Below, one piece after another: positions 6,612 through 6,831 of a stretch of 6,831 nt of DNA. Origin of the DNA: JACPRB01 sp964468745. GTDB taxonomy: Bacteria > Planctomycetota > MHYJ01 > JACPRB01. A program made the translations under genes and the position numbers. Below the pieces are notes generated by a model. The model worked only from the letters and a program-made list of their open reading frames with translations. It had not been told where the DNA came from and made no database searches. The stretch is from NCBI GenBank assembly GCA_964468745.1, contig CAYXVY010000221.1, forward strand, positions 1 through 6,831, in the 5' to 3' direction. Position 1 is the stretch's first letter; each line of letters opens with the position of its first letter.

Positions 6612-6831
6612 AAATAGGCTGAACAAATCCAAGACGCTTGGACCGCGACACGGACAACAGGCGATTTCATAAGCGCACGGGTATTCGCGCGCAACGCTGA
6701 AGTTCCCACGCGGTCACTCACCTCGCCGCAGCATGGTCCGAGCCAAACGCTGAGATCGCGGAGGTTCCGCTGAGTGGCTTGGGGCGCTGAGGCCCGCCGG
6801 CGTGCGGCCGCGCAGACCCGGATTCCGAAAC
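6612..6831 (+). repeat. Dispersed intergenic repeat, copy B (cut by the window end)
   Basis: Same orientation as copy A and 84% identical to it over 6627-6803. It begins within about 12 nt of the kinase stop codon. CGCKGAG heptamers occur at 6748, 6757, 6768 and 6785, exactly at the copy A positions plus 3393. The segment CCGCCGGCGTGCGG is retained, but side hairpin 1 is reduced to TGCG/GCCG/CGCA (6803-6814). The last 20 nt (6812-6831) correspond to the left strand of the copy A central stem with several substitutions; the expected right half lies outside the window. No U-tract terminator or gene is seen in 6601-6831. Confidence 0.87.

Overview
The window is a high-G+C (roughly two thirds by eye) piece of bacterial chromosome with four long genes and two intergenic regions carrying a related, structured, non-coding repeat. 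The gene mix suggests Planctomycetota or a similarly large-genomed environmental phylum: a Hanks-type Ser/Thr kinase with a membrane-anchored C-terminal domain, a secreted-type prenyltransferase/squalene-oxidase-repeat protein, a multi-membrane spermidine-synthase-like protein and a family 2 glycosyltransferase. This is inference from family content; no rRNA or other marker is present.

Layout: (1) 57-1124 (+), a GT2 glycosyltransferase whose true start may lie before the window. (2) 1132-3162 (-), a 676-residue membrane protein with a central SAM-methyltransferase/aminopropyltransferase-like fold, convergent with gene 1 (7 nt between stops). (3) 3163-3687, a 525-nt gene-free region dominated by a long imperfect inverted repeat centred near 3467. 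(4) 3688-4782 (-), an alpha/alpha-barrel repeat protein. (5) 4783-4842, a 60-nt divergent promoter region. (6) 4843-6600 (+), a Ser/Thr kinase with one membrane segment and a beta-rich C-terminal domain. (7) 6601-6831, a second copy of the repeat, cut by the window end.

Two things stand out. First, the intergenic element: copy A (3219 onward) and copy B (6612 onward) lie in the same orientation and align without gaps over 3234-3410 versus 6627-6803 at 148/177 identical positions. Copy A is also a long palindrome that can fold into a cloverleaf, with a 29-bp central stem (one mismatch), two small side hairpins and an outer stem. A CGCNGAG-type heptamer recurs with the same 9/11/17-nt spacing in both arms of copy A and in copy B. 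Both copies lie just downstream (3') of a gene. Second, all three genes whose starts are fixed by an upstream in-frame TAG have a TANNAT box ending 7-9 nt before the ATG and no good Shine-Dalgarno sequence, which suggests leaderless transcription.

The kinase and the repeat protein diverge from a shared 60-nt region and may be co-regulated; a functional link is plausible but not shown. The glycosyltransferase and the membrane methyltransferase-like protein show no clear pathway link to them.
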